Source: Craterostigma plantagineum (Eukaryota > Streptophyta > Magnoliopsida > Lamiales > Linderniaceae). Taken from it: DNA of 64,000 nt. The stretch lies in NCBI GenBank assembly GCA_027422505.1, contig JAPQWV010000750.1:1-64000 (forward strand). The letters are read 5' to 3'. A program made the position numbers and the translations under genes. How positions within the stretch are numbered: position 1 is the first letter of the stretch; each line of letters begins with the position of its first letter. The notes beneath the pieces are model-generated. The model was not told where the DNA came from. It saw only the letters and a program-made list of their open reading frames with translations, and did not search any database. Below are positions 11,712 through 22,850 of this stretch, piece by piece.

Positions 11712-12514
11712 TGTGCTTTGATTTCATTAGCTATCTTTGTATTTGGGGCCTTTCTTGTATTAGTCCATAGATTAGGACTAGATTGTAATTTATACCAAGT
11801 GTGTTTCGTATAAATACAATTGTAAACATTGAGATCAAAAGTTTTAGAATTTGATCCGAAGGGCTTGAGCCACTGGCTTGAGGACGCATCTATCTCAGAG
11901 GAAGAGAATTTAGCCCTAATGGCCCGCCTGGATGAGCATTCGGACGCTAAAACCTCAGACCCGACGGATGAAGACCAAGCATCCGAATCTTCTTAGGAGG
12001 TAGTTTCTCCTTCCACATTATTGACCATGTTAGAATCGTATCAATTCGCATACACTAACATGAAACGTGAGCAGAAAAGCGTAAGGGAAGTAAAGAAGAA
12101 ACTAGCTAAGTCTCAGAAGAAAATTACTAGTCTTGAATCAGAACTTAGGAGCTCTAGTTCAAAAATAGAAGAACTTACTAAGAGCTTACATTCTAGTGAG
12201 ACTACAAAGCCTGATAGAGCAGCATGATTTAAAAGTTAAACAATTAGAAGACAGACTAGAAAATAACTATAATTGCTTGGTTAGAAATCTCAATGAGAAA
12301 GCTAACCTCAATTGTAGATTAACATAAGCGACTACTAAGATCACCAACCTAGAAGCCGAATTAGAGAGAGAGAAACGACATACACTTTCTCACACTACAA
12401 AGTTCTCTCTTCTTCATTAGAAGGTTTTTGATCGAAACTCAATCTTATCAATTCAAGTCGATTACCATAGAATTCCTGCCTAGGAAATAGGAGTTGATAA
12501 TTAGGACCTAAACA
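11712..12514 (+). mobile_element. SIRE-type copia LTR interrupted by a gag segment (unit 1)
   Basis: It begins TGTGCTTTGATTTCATTAGC, contains a TATA-like GTATAAATAC near 11810, and ends ACCTAAACA at 12514. Its unit 2 counterpart (15313-15434 plus 26456-26655) is about 322 bp. This copy is about 480 bp longer because bases about 11871-12352 are inserted after GGGCTTGAG. The LTR is homologous to, but clearly diverged from, the LTR at 13521-13849. The true start might instead be directly after the polypurine tract at 11693. Confidence 0.6.
11871..12352 (+). pseudogene. Copia gag coiled-coil segment inserted inside the LTR
   Basis: It encodes EENLALMARLDEHSDAKTSD, then a stop, then a lysine/glutamate-rich predicted coiled coil (SYQFAYTNMKREQKSVREV, KKKLAKSQKKITSLESEL). 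An acidic linker plus coiled coil after the zinc knuckle is usual for SIRE-type Gag. It replaces about 11 bases present in unit 2 and is flanked by a repeated CTTGAG at its left edge, which suggests a template-switch or repair insertion. It is absent from unit 2. Confidence 0.55.
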
Positions 12515-13520
12515 CCTGTTAACTGTTCGAAAACCGTAGGCTATTTTGCTGCGATTAAGACCTTATTATGTGGTTATCTGGGTGAATATCTGCATTTCAA
12601 GATAGCTTTGATGTTTCTATGGTAGTATAAATTTTCGGAAACTTGAGTCTTATGCTTGAATTTAGAGTTACGACTTAACTGTGTTTTTGAAGTTTTGAAG
12701 CTGTCAAAGAACTTTCTTGATCGCGAGCAGTCTTAATTGAATTCCGATTCGGTTGAGATACTGCTTGCATCATAAAAGATTTTCGATCGCTAAAATTGAA
12801 TTAGTCGATAAGATAGAAGACTTCGACCGAAAAATTACTAACAATCGAGAAATGTTAATCCTACTTAGAATTTTATGCGAGCAGAAAACTTAAGAGCGGA
12901 ATAGATAGAATAGACACAATTTATTACGAGCGCAAAACTTACCATCGCAAATAGAATTTACGATTTCATTTTAATTCGATCGTAAACATTAGTGGCGATA
13001 AAATTGAATCTTCAATGCTAAATTTCTCGATCGTAAAAATACGCGGCAACGTTTGTGCCCGATCAAAAAAGTTTCTCTGTGCTTGCCTTTGTTTCTCGTT
13101 GACTATTTTCTCATCGAAAAACTTTACAGTGAATACCGTCTTTAGTATCGAAAATCTTTCTCGCTCGACAAATTTCACGATGAAAATTTTATTCACTCGC
13201 GAAAAATTTCTCAAACGTAAATTTACGCGGAAATGATTTTTCTCGATCGTAAATTTACACGGGCATTTTTTTCGATCATAAAACTGATCGACTAAAGTAC
13301 CACGCCTAACACTTCAACACTTAGAAAATTTTTCTAAGTACTTATCACTGTAGTGAATCTAGCGAATAGAATTTCTCGATTGAAAAATTGGACGGAGATT
13401 TTGATTTTTAAAATTCGCACTTAGGCCATTAAACAAATACTTTAAATTCGCGAGCGATAAAAAGAACGGAGTGAACAGCACTTGACATTTGCGGTTCAAC
13501 TGTAGAATATCAGTTTTAGT
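12515..13520 (+). other. Spacer between two LTRs, unit 1
   Basis: About 1.0 kb without a coding motif, repeated with high similarity at 26656-27661. It is rich in a motif of the form CTCGATCGTAAA followed by TTTACGCGG (several copies between 12970 and 13270). Neither a primer site after the left LTR nor a clear polypurine tract before the right LTR was found, so LTR-spacer-LTR does not look like an element of its own. Confidence 0.5.
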
Positions 13521-13849
13521 TGTACTTTGATTTCATTAGCTGTCCTTGTAATTATGGGCTTTATTTGTAGTTGTCCTTATATTAGGACTTAAATTGTATT
13601 TATACCAAGTTTGTATGGTATAAATATTTGTACACACATTGTGCTAATAGAGAAAGTTTTAGAATTTGATCCGAAGGGCTGCCAGTACCTATTCTAGAGA
13701 GAGTAACACAAGGACTTTCTCACGCTAGTAACATTCTCTCTCGATTCTTCAATTGGGTTTTTCGATCGAAATTTTATTCTCGACAATTATGATCGAATTA
13801 CTTAGAATTCATGCCTAGGATCTTAGACTTGATAATATAGGGACCTACA
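13521..13849 (+). mobile_element. SIRE-type copia 5' LTR (unit 1, right end)
   Basis: The 329-base LTR starts TGTACTTTGATTTC and ends GGACCTACA. It contains a promoter-like TATAAATA at 13619-13626, preceded by an inverted-looking TTTATACC. It is followed at 13852 by an initiator-methionine primer site (TGATATCAGAGT; canonical TGGTATCAGAGC). The same LTR recurs at 27662-27991. Confidence 0.7.
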
Positions 13850-13851
13850 AT

Positions 13852-13863
13852 TGATATCAGAGT
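13852..13863 (+). other. Primer-binding site (initiator Met tRNA), unit 1
   Basis: TGATATCAGAGT differs from the canonical TGGTATCAGAGC at two positions. It starts two bases after the LTR end, as in copia elements. Confidence 0.65.
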
Positions 13864-14010
13864 AGACTTGTATACGTATTGAAGCTGAATTGTTAGATTT
13901 AGATCAAAAAATTGAATGCTGGAAAGTTTATCGATCGCTCGAAGAACGCTTTTGCGCGAAACTGAGATTTCGATCTAATGGATCAATTCTGTGCTTATTT
14001 GAAATAATTT

Positions 14011-14125
14011 TTACCCCGATTTGTTTGGGGGTTTTCCACGTTAAATATCAGTGTCCACATTTTATTTTTGATTGCTCAGATATTAGCCGCCGTATTACTC
14101 GTCCGGGTCCGCTACCACACCAACA
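14011..14125 (+). mobile_element. Tork-type LTR end joined to SIRE leader (unit 2)
   Basis: The Tork LTR segment GGGGGTTTTCCACGTTAAAT through CAACA at 14125 follows directly on SIRE leader sequence. The part left of 14011 that exists in unit 1 (10330-10410) is missing. The degenerate primer site repeats after it. Confidence 0.6.
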
Positions 14126-14322
14126 CTTGGTCTCAGAGACTAGCTTGGGTTTTATTATATCTATTTATCGTATGCTCTATGGTTGCCACTAACGTGGACC
14201 CTCCACATCAGAAAATAATAGATACTATATTACCCTTGTAACGGTGACGATAAGCCGGTACGAGTTCAATAATTATCGGCTGCAACCCCGTCGGAGTTAT
14301 CGTTCACGACTGAGCAGAAATT

Positions 14323-14913
14323 ATGGCGGGGAAGTTTGATATCAAAAAGTTCAACGAGAGTAATTTCTCACTGTGAATGTTAAAGATAAAGGCTGTCTGG
14401 AGGCTATCGATGGAAAACCAGCACACCGACGGACGAGAAAAAATGGAACGAGATGGACGGGAGCGCCATCGCAAATCTTCATCTGGCACTAACAGATGAT
14501 ATATTGTCCAGCGCAAAGGAGATTTGGGATAATCTAACAAATCTGTACGAGCCGACGCCGTTATACAACAAAATGTTCTTGAAGAGGAAATTATTCTCAT
14601 TGAGAATGTCTGAACCTACTTCGGTGATGGAGCATCTCAACGTCTTGAATACTCTATTTTCCCAGCTAACATCGTTGGGGTATAAAACAGAGGATAAAGA
14701 ACATGCAGAAATTCTACTTCAAAGTCTGCCTGATTCGTATGATCATGTCATCATCAACTTGACGAACAACGCGAAGGATCTGATCTTCAATAACATTGCA
14801 GCTGCTATACTCGCAGAAGAAAATCGGCAAAAGAACAAGGAGGACCAGCAAGCAAGCTTGCAAAAGGTCCAAGCTTTGACAGTGATGAGAGGGAGATCAA
14901 CGGAACGTAATAT
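14323..14913 (+). pseudogene. Tork-type copia gag, unit 2 copy
   Basis: The start ATG at 14323 is in a better preserved frame than in unit 1 (MAGKFDIKKFN). A TGA then stands in place of the tryptophan in FSLW, near 14374. The continuous frame from 14453 holds the UBN2-like Gag core (NLHLALTDDILSSAKEIWDN, PLYNKMFLKRKLFSLRM, EHLNVLNTLFSQLTSLGYKT), up to RGRSTER. Immediately beyond it the envelope-like C-terminal sequence begins. It lacks a zinc knuckle. It is nearly identical to the copy at 10723-11303. Confidence 0.75.
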
Positions 14914-15280
14914 GAAGAAGGTCAACCTGATAGCTTCGCACATGAAACGTCTTGAGATCAAAGGCTTCCTATCAATCACATCTTCTTGGACAAAGTCGCA
15001 GCCATCACCTATCTCAACACAATTGCCAAGACAAATAGGTTGATGCTGATGACTGAAATCCGCAAATTCTATGATGGGACGCTGAAAATCGTCAGGAGGA
15101 ACATACAAAAGAGATGGAAGAGATCGATGGAGACAGGGCAACCGCTTCTGAATAAGATTCTCGAAGCCATAGAGGAGCGGATCGAGCTGAGGACACGATC
15201 AGACGCTAAGAGCTTGCATTGGGCTTGCACAAATCATTCTACGCCCGAGAAAGATAGACAGGGCACAAGGAAATCAAGCC
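14914..15280 (+). pseudogene. Envelope-like C-terminal part fused to gag, unit 2 copy
   Basis: A 105-codon frame at 14986-15303 carries VAAITYLNTIAKTNRLMLM, TEIRKFYDGTLKIVRRNIQ and NKILEAIEERIELR. It matches the end of the envelope-like ORF of copia-2 in the same order. A frame change lies between the gag fusion point and this frame. It is followed directly by a polypurine tract, so it sits at the true 3' end of the element body. Confidence 0.7.
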
Positions 15281-15292
15281 CAGAGGGGGAGA
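15281..15292 (+). other. Polypurine tract, unit 2
   Basis: CAGAGGGGGAGA is identical to the unit 1 tract and lies before the LTR that the Athila element interrupts. Confidence 0.65.
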
Positions 15293-15429
15293 TAGTAAAT
15301 TAGAATTAGAATTGTGCTTTGATTTCATTAGCTATCTTTGTATTTGGGGCCTTTCTTGTATTAGTCCATAGATTAGGACTAGATTGTAATTTATACCAAG
15401 TGTGTTTCGTATAAATACAATTGTAAACA

Positions 15430-15434
15430 TTGGG
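15430..15434. repeat. Target duplication of Athila-1, left copy
   Basis: TTGGG directly precedes the LTR TG. It pairs with TTGAG at 26451-26455; the uninterrupted site in unit 1 reads TTGAG. Confidence 0.7.
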
Positions 15435-17262
15435 TGATAAGTTATGATTTTACGTAGTATTTATACCCCGTAAAAGCGTGTTTTTGCGTTGTTATTGATC
15501 CGACTAGCTTTGAATATCCTACGTTTACATTTACGTTTCTTGTTTCATAGATATTGAAAAAAAATGACCAAACGCGGGAGGATTCGGACATGAAAAGAAA
15601 ACCCAAAAATAATAATAATAATAAAAATAATAATAATAAACACAGAATTATTGGCCAGCCAATATACAAGTGGGGTCTTACCTTTATTATTGTTTTTTAT
15701 GCAAGGGTCAAAAATGCTGCTCAAGAAAGGCTCGAATCATGCGATGGACTGCGCCTCAATTTCTTTGTCTGATATAATCGTTTGTTTAAACGATTACAAA
15801 GAAGACTACGTGCTTTGGGGGGAAAAAGAGCAGATAAAACAAATTATATTTTTGACTCTCATACCCATTGCATCCATAAAATCCCACCTCTCATCTCACG
15901 TCAAAAGGAGATCTCACATAGCTCTCACACCATCCACTCATCCATGCAACCTAAACACACACCTCACCACCCAACCGAACACCATCGCACCTCACCCACC
16001 TCAAGACTTCAGAGCTGAATAGAAGAAAATGCACCACCTCCACACTGCCATCATCCACGTCACCTTGGGTTTTCTCTCACGCAAAAGACCCTAAAGCAAA
16101 TAAGAGCTCGCCCACCTACCTCATCTCTTGGCTCTCACTCGGCAGCACAGCCATCCAAAAAGGCTGAAACTTAGCAGCTCCTTTCCTCAGCTGGAGCAGG
16201 TAACGAGCTGAAGCTGTCACCAACTTACTTGGGGGCCGTGAGAAAATTTAGCACATAGCTGGACCATCCTTACATGCACACCATCTGTTCGGCGAAAAGA
16301 CTCACTGAAGGATATACCATATACACCTTCGAGTAGCCACCTGACGCACGAACAACAGCAACGTTTGGACGGGGGCAGCAAGTGGAGACGAGCAACGTAA
16401 ATCTCGGAGATAGACAGAAGGCGGACGACGGTCACGGAGAGACGAGTCGAGCAAAACACGACCCGGCTACTTATTCGATACGTTTCCCATTCTCTATTTA
16501 TCTCCTATTATGAACACATTTATGATGTTTTTGTTGAAATATAATATGTTTTAATTTCATTATCTGGGGTTACGATGTAGCCAGACATGATTGCTATTGA
16601 TTTTCAGCTTGTATGCTATTAATACCTTAACGCTATGTTGAGTATCATAATCCGTTATTAATATTTACGAATTTCTGATCAACTTTCGTAAAAATAGGTG
16701 TTTAGATATGAGACTGAGAGGTGATTATCTGAGCGTGTCCATTGATTATGATACCATTAGAACATTCGTAAGCTAGAGATAGTTACGTGACTAGTGCGAT
16801 GATTTATGATTTTCTAAGTTTAATGCATTCGACGTGTAGAAATCTTCACAGAGATGTAGGATTCACATGTTAGAATAGGTTATCGATGCTAGAGATACAT
16901 TGATAATTAAAACGGAAAAATCCATCGTCAACATAAGATTAAGTATCCTTTGAAAACTAAAATCAATAGCATGATTGTCATCGGTGAAGTCAGAGTCCCC
17001 AGATTTACCTTTGATTAAAATCGTTTCGTCGTTCTTCGTTATTTATTTGATCATTTACCTTTTTAATCGTTTTTATTATTTCTCTGCGCATTTTACTTTA
17101 TCGTTTCGTCAACTACCAACTTGCGATTGTTCAAATAAAATTAGAATTAATATAATTTCGGTACTTAGTAACACAGTCCTTTGGGTTCGATATCCGTACT
17201 TACGTACATTATTACTTGTTAGAACGATACGTACACTTGCGTGTTTACGATTATTCGCAACA
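15435..17262 (+). mobile_element. Athila-1 5' LTR (1828 bp)
   Basis: It starts TGATAAGTTATG and ends TTCGCAACA, and contains AAT microsatellite near 15607-15640. Relative to the 3' LTR it has a 12-base segment between two GTCA repeats near 16978-16992 that the 3' LTR lacks. The frames inside it are not genes. Confidence 0.9.
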
Positions 17263-17268
17263 AGTTTT

Positions 17269-17286
17269 TGGCGCCGTTGCCGGGGA
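17269..17286 (+). other. Primer-binding site of Athila-1 (tRNA-Asp)
   Basis: TGGCGCCGTTGCCGGGGA is the primer site typical of Athila-lineage elements, complementary to the 3' end of tRNA-Asp. It starts six bases after the LTR end. Confidence 0.9.
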
Positions 17287-17337
17287 CTGTGCTTTTTACT
17301 AATATCGATACCAAATAATTCTAGTCTTACTTTGAAC

Positions 17338-17390
<53 letters not shown>

Positions 17391-17578
17391 TTTATTACTT
17401 ATATTTATTACTATTATTATTATTATTTTTATTATTATTACTGTTATTTTTATTATTATTATTATTATTATTTTTACTACTAATATTATCATAATTACCA
17501 TTATTATTATTCTTATTATTGTTATTATTATTATAATATTATTATTACAATTAAAATTATTACTATTATTATTAATAA
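17338..17578 (+). repeat. ATT microsatellite in the Athila-1 leader
   Basis: About 240 bases of ATT/TTA repeats with interruptions, between the primer site and gag. They create long leucine/isoleucine or asparagine/isoleucine open frames on both strands that are not genes. Confidence 0.9.
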
Positions 17579-17715
17579 TATAGCGCACTAAGGTGTTTAA
17601 CGGTTATGTGAAAGTTTGGGAGTGCTAACTTACTTCCTTTAAATTCGGAGATCCAGCGAGCTTGTCAGGAAAATCGGAAAAGAAGAAGCAAGAAATTAAC
17701 CAAACTCAATCAGCC

Positions 17716-19165
17716 ATGGCTGACAACGAAAACAATTACGGGGATAACGAAAATCATGATGTGCCGCTCTGCGAATATGCAACTCCCTTTGTTGGCACTC
17801 AATCTGCTATTAGGCGACCAACGCTTGCTCCGAATAACTTTGAGCTTAAGCCGATAACATTTCAAATGATCCAACAAATTCCATTTTATGGATTACCGAG
17901 CGAAGATCCAAACGTCCATATCGATAACTTCTTGGAAATCTGTGATACTATCAAATATAATGGAGTTTCAGACGATGCATTACGGCTGCGCCTGTTCCCA
18001 TTCACTCTACGTGATAAAGGGAAGGCATGGCTGAATTCCCTTCCAACTAATTCAATTACAACATGGGACATGCTCGCCAATAAATTCCTTGCCCGATTCT
18101 TTCCACCTGCAAAGAAACAACAGATACTCAAAGAGATCACTCACTTTAATCGATGGCGAGTCGCTTTACGAATCCTGGGACAGATTTAAGGAGCTCATGA
18201 GAAAGTGTCCGCACCATGGTATACCTAAATCGCAGCAAGTCTTGAGCTTCTACAACGCTATAGGCAGTGCTGAAAGAGCCGTCATCGACGCTTCTGCTGG
18301 AGGGACAATCATGAAGAAGACCGTTGATCAAGCGTACGAGTTGATAGATAATGTCGCCAATAACAATTATCAATGGCCAATGGAGCAAGCAAGGAACACA
18401 ACAACAATTGTTAAAAATGATCCAATTGCTCAATTGGTCACTCAAGTGGCGAATCTGACAAAGCAACTTCAGACAAATCAGGCCTCAGTCAATTCCATTC
18501 ACTTTCCTAGTGTTGTATGCAATGTCTCTGGCGGACCACATCAGAGTTCTGAATGTCAATCAACAGAACAATTGTCATTGGAGCAAGCACAATATGTTGG
18601 AAATTACAATCGTCAACCAAACAATCCTTATTCAAATAACTACAATCCAGGGTGGCGTAATCATCCAAACTTTTTGTGGAAGAATAATCAGAATTCTCTA
18701 CAACCAGAACATAACCATCAATCAAATGAGAAGAAAGTAAACTGGGAAGAGGCTTTGGCGAAAATGGCTACGTCACAGACACAACTCATCAACGAAATGA
18801 GAACCAACATGCAGAACCAATCAGCCCAAATCCGCAACTTAGAAGTTCAAGTGAGTCAAATGGCGGAGATCATAGGTGAAAGGCCATTAGGATCTTTTCC
18901 TAGTAACTCAGAGGCTAATCCAAAGCGAGAAGGCAAAGAACATTGCAAGGCGATAACATTGAGGAGTGGCAAAGAATTAGAGTCACCAGTCAAGAATAAG
19001 AAAGTGAACTCGTCCGAAGTAGAAATTGATACATCTGAAGAAAAGAATGTTGAATCTGTGGAGCTTAAGCGTCTACCTTCTGAAGAACCTCAGCCTCGAA
19101 TTCCGTTCCCACAACGTCTCAAGAACAATAAACTTGATCAACATTCCTTTTGCAGATGCTCTTGA
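17716..19165 (+). pseudogene. Athila-1 gag (Retrotrans_gag), frameshifted
   Basis: The first in-frame ATG is at 17716. The Retrotrans_gag domain follows with FELKPITFQMIQQIPFYGL, EDPNVHIDNFLEICDTIKYN, LRLRLFPFTLRDKGKAWLN and FLARFFPPAKKQQ. A one-base shift near 18145-18155 moves the frame. It resumes with GESLYESWDRFKELMRKCPHHG and runs as a frame of about 350 codons, rich in asparagine and glutamine, to 19165. A further shift near 19120-19140 joins it to protease. I see no CCHC zinc knuckle, which is usual for Athila Gag. The product would be the capsid/nucleocapsid polyprotein, but this copy cannot make it intact. Confidence 0.85.
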
Positions 19166-19616
19166 ACAAATGCCCAGCTATCCAAAGTTCATGAAGGATA
19201 TATTGTCGAAGAAGAGAAAGTTAGGAGAATATGAAACTGTAGCGCTTACTGAAGAATGTAGTGCCATTATACAAAAGCAGTTACCACCAATACTCAAGGA
19301 CCCAGGGAGCTTTACAATCCCTTGAACAATAGGGAACTCTATATTTGAAAGAGCTTTATGTGATTTAGGCGCTAGTATTAACCTAATGCCGCTATCCATT
19401 TTTAGAAAACTTGGATTAGGTGAAGCGAGCCGGACGACTGTGACACTACAACTAGCAGATCGATCATTAAAACATCCACGAGGCATAATAGTAGATGTTT
19501 TAGTCAAGGTCGATAAGTTCATATTCCCTGCAGATTTTATAGTGCTTGACATGGAAGAAGACAAGGACATACCGATAATCTTGGGTAGACCTTTCCTAGC
19601 AACAGGAGGGCATTAA
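19140..19616 (+). pseudogene. Athila-1 aspartic protease region
   Basis: The frame runs NIPFADALEQMPSYPKFMKD, then ALTEECSAIIQ, then a TGA at 19323-19325 where cysteine is usual, then the retropepsin-like active site [10 protein letters not shown], and [20 protein letters not shown]. The active-site Asp is present. A further frame change after ATGGH at 19616 leads into reverse transcriptase. The encoded role is polyprotein processing. Confidence 0.85.
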
Positions 19617-21640
19617 TTGATGTTCATGCAGGTGAACTTCGTCTCAGAGTACATGGAGAGGAAGTTATATTTAATGTGTTTAATGCCATTAAGTATCCCA
19701 ATGATAGCGATAACTATTTCCGTGTAGAAAATGTAGAGAATCTACTACCCAAGCATACTTCCAGTTTGGTGCGAGACAATATACATGAGATCGATGAACA
19801 AGATATTAATGAGTGTGTGAAGTGGTTGGACTCATTCGAACCAAATAGAAGAAAATACTTTGAAGCTCTCGGCGAAAGCCCTCCCCGATCCATGTCATCT
19901 ATTGAGAAGCCACCACTACTCGAACTTAAATCGTTACCATCCCATCTTCGTTATGCTTTTCTAGGTGCATCTTCTACTTTACCAGTTATTATCTCATCAT
20001 CTCTCAATGATGATGAAGTAGAGAAGCTACTTCGAGTACTCCGAGAGTTTGAAGCAGCGATCGGGTGGACACTAGCTGATATCAAGGGTATCCGCCCATC
20101 AATGTGCACACATCGTATCCTCTTAGAAGATGACGCCAAACTTTCTGTAGAGCCACAACGGAGATTAAATCCAACGATGAAGGACGTAGTGCGAAAAGAA
20201 ATCCTAAAATGGTTAGACGCTGGAGTAATTTACCCAATTTCAGATAGCTCTTGGGTAAGTCCGATACATGTTGTTCCAAAGAAAGGTGGAGTCACAGTGG
20301 TAAAAAATGAGAACAATGAACTAATTCCAACAAGACCCGTTACTGGATGGCGTGTTTGCATCGACTATCGAAAACTTAATAAAGCCACGTGTAAAGACCA
20401 TTTTCCTTTGCCTTTTATTGACCAAATGCTAGATCGATAGGGGCACGACTACTACTGTTTTCTAGACGGATACTCCGGATACAATCAAATTGCTATAGCA
20501 CCGGAAGACCAAGAAAAGACCACCTTTACATGTCCGTACGGTACGTTTGCTTTTCGAAGAATGCCATTTGGACTATGCAATGCACCGGGTACATTCCAAA
20601 GATGTATGATGGCAATTTTTTCTGATATGGTAGAGAAAACAATTGAGGTTTTCATGGATAATTTTTCTGTTATTGGAAGTTCTTTCGATAATTGCCTAGA
20701 TAACCTTGTTTTAGTATTGAAACGTTGTGAAGAAACTAACCTTGTTTTAAACTGGGAGAAATGCCATTTCATGGTTCGAGAAGGTATTGTGTTAGGTCAC
20801 AAAGTTTCTCGGAAAGGAATTGAAGTTGATCGGGCAAAGATTGAGACAATAGAAAAGCTTCCACCACCTTCATCTGTCAAGGGAATTAGGAGTTTCTTGG
20901 GGCATCCTGGGTTTTATCGACGATTCATTAAGGATTTCTCCAGGATATCAAAGCCATTATCGAGCCTCTTAATTCAAGGAGTGCCCTTTATCTTTGATGC
21001 AACATGTGAGGAGGCATTCTCTACTATAAAAGAGAAACTAGTGTCGGCACCTGTCGTGATTGCTCCGGATTGGGACTTACCATTCGAATTAATGTGTGAT
21101 GCAAGTGATTATGCAGTGGGAGCAGTTCTTGGACAACGTAAGGGCAAGATATTTCATACTATTTACTATGCGAGTCGAACTCTCAACGATGCTCAGCTCA
21201 ATTATTCCACAACCGAGAAGGAGTTACTTGCTATCGTCTTCGCCTTCGAAAAGTTCAGATCATACTTAATCGGGAACAAGGTAATTGTGCATACTGATCA
21301 CTCGGCCATCAAATATCTCATGGAAAAGAAGGATGCAAAACCACGACTGATTCGATGGGTTCTATTGCTTCAAGAGTTCGATGTGGAGATTAAAGATAAG
21401 AAGGGAATAGAGAATTTAGTAGCAGATCATCTCTCTCGTTTGGAGCTGCCAGAAGAAAATGAATTGAAGAAACAAACTATCGATGATAACTTTCAAGACG
21501 AACGACTCTTGGCTATATCGCAAGCTCCATGGTATGCTGATTTCGTCAACTATCTTGCAGCAAAAATAATACCAACTGAGCTTAATTATCAAGGGAAGAA
21601 GAAATTCTTTGCCGATATAAAACATTATTATTGGGGAAGA
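19617..21640 (+). pseudogene. Athila-1 reverse transcriptase and RNase H
   Basis: A linker (FNAIKYPND) leads into the RT fingers (EPQRRLNPTMKDVVRKEI, SPIHVVPKKGG, WRVCIDYRKLN). An in-frame TAG follows at 20438-20440. The same frame continues [17 protein letters not shown] and [21 protein letters not shown]. The polymerase motif reads VFMDNFSV instead of the usual VFMDDFSV: GAT AAT at 20657-20662. This loses the second catalytic aspartate. RNase H follows with [31 protein letters not shown] and [11 protein letters not shown]. The frame breaks near 21635 before the integrase zinc finger. Confidence 0.9.
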
Positions 21641-22810
21641 TCCTTATCTGTATAAGCATTGTGCCGACCAAGTTATACGAAGATGTGTCTCAGGAGAAGA
21701 AGCGCACGATATTTTACGACATTGTCATGCTCTCGAGTGTGGAGGCCATTTTGGAGGGAATCGTACAGCTGCTAAAGTTTTACAATCCGGTTTTTATTGG
21801 CCGACTTTATTTAAAGACGCCCATGCTTTCGTATCGGCTTGTGATCGTTGTCAAAGGACGGTAATATTTCAAGAAGAGACGAGATGCCACTTAATACTAT
21901 GTTGGAAGTTGAGTTATTTGATGTATGGGGCATTGACTTCATGGGACCATTTCCATCGTCATACGGGAACGAATATATCCTGCTAGCAGTAGATTACGTG
22001 TCTAAATGGGTAGAAGCAGTAGCTACGCAAAAGAACGATGGTAAGACAGTTCTCAACTTTATCAAGAAGAATATTTTCACTAGGTTCGGAATTCCACGAG
22101 TGATCTTGAGCGATGGGGGAACTCACTTTTGTAACAAGCAATTCGATGGTCTTCTGTCGCATTATGGTGTTAAGCATCGCACGGCACTAGCTTACCACCC
22201 TCAGACCAATGGACAAGCAGAAGTATCTAATCGAGAGATTAAGCAAATTTTGGAAAAAACTGTAAGTATCTCTCGAAAAGATTGGGCCAAGAAAATCGAC
22301 GATGCACTGTGGGCATACCGGACAGCATTTAAGACACCTATTGGAATGTCACCATACAGATTGGTTTATGGAAAATCGTGTCATCTTCCGGTCGAACTAG
22401 AACATAAAGCGTATTGGGCGAGGAAGCAATTAAACATGGATAAGCAAGCTGCAGGCAAGAAACGACTTTTACAACTAAACCATCTGGATGAATTTCGCAA
22501 TGAGGCTTACGAAAATGCAAAAATCTACAATGAACGAACGAAGGCTTGGCACGACAAATATATTCGAAGAAAAGAATTTGTTGTTGGAGATCAAGTACTT
22601 CTTTTTAATTATAGGCTTCGCTTGTTTCCAGGCAAGCTAAAGTCAGGGTGGTCAGGTCCATTTGCTGTTACTAAAATATTTCCTTATGGTGCGGTAGAGA
22701 CTAATGACCCAGAAAAAGGAACGTTCAAGGTCAATGGGCAGCGGTTGAAACCGTACATCAATGGTGAAGTCGATCAAGAGAAGACCACTGTAATGCTCAA
22801 CACACCTTAG
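21632..22810 (+). pseudogene. Athila-1 integrase
   Basis: The zinc-binding HHCC region is read in a shifted frame at about 21634-21860 ([29 protein letters not shown]). Another shift near 21860 leads to a long intact frame, 21848-22810. The catalytic core has all three acidic residues: D in [12 protein letters not shown] in [10 protein letters not shown] and E in [19 protein letters not shown]. The C-terminal part carries [26 protein letters not shown]. There is no chromodomain, as expected for the Athila lineage. It would insert the element DNA into the genome. Only the frameshifts disable it. Confidence 0.9.
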
Positions 22811-22850
22811 AAAATCAAGGCGTCGAGCTAATGACGTTAAACAAGCGCTT

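Larger units (their letters stand above)
10411..14010 (+). repeat. Tandem duplication, unit 1 (3600 bp)
   Basis: This block is repeated at 14011-28150 in the same orientation and the same order: Tork LTR end, Tork gag, envelope-like 3' part, polypurine tract, LTR, spacer, LTR, primer site, leader. Unit 2 minus the Athila element and its 5-base duplication is about 3119 bp. The 481-base difference matches the extra gag segment at about 11871-12352 in unit 1. The junction at 14007-14011 carries an ATTTT shared by both outer breakpoints, at about 10407-10411 and about 28147-28151. Confidence 0.75.

Noticed and set aside
11712..13849. Reading LTR-spacer-LTR as a complete small element (TRIM-like)
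   Set aside because: No primer site after the left LTR, no polypurine tract before the right one, and the two LTRs are clearly diverged.
17109..17588. Long open frames on both strands (about 160-200 codons) rich in Leu/Ile or Asn/Ile
   Set aside because: They lie over the ATT microsatellite in the Athila-1 leader; repeat periodicity of three keeps all frames open.
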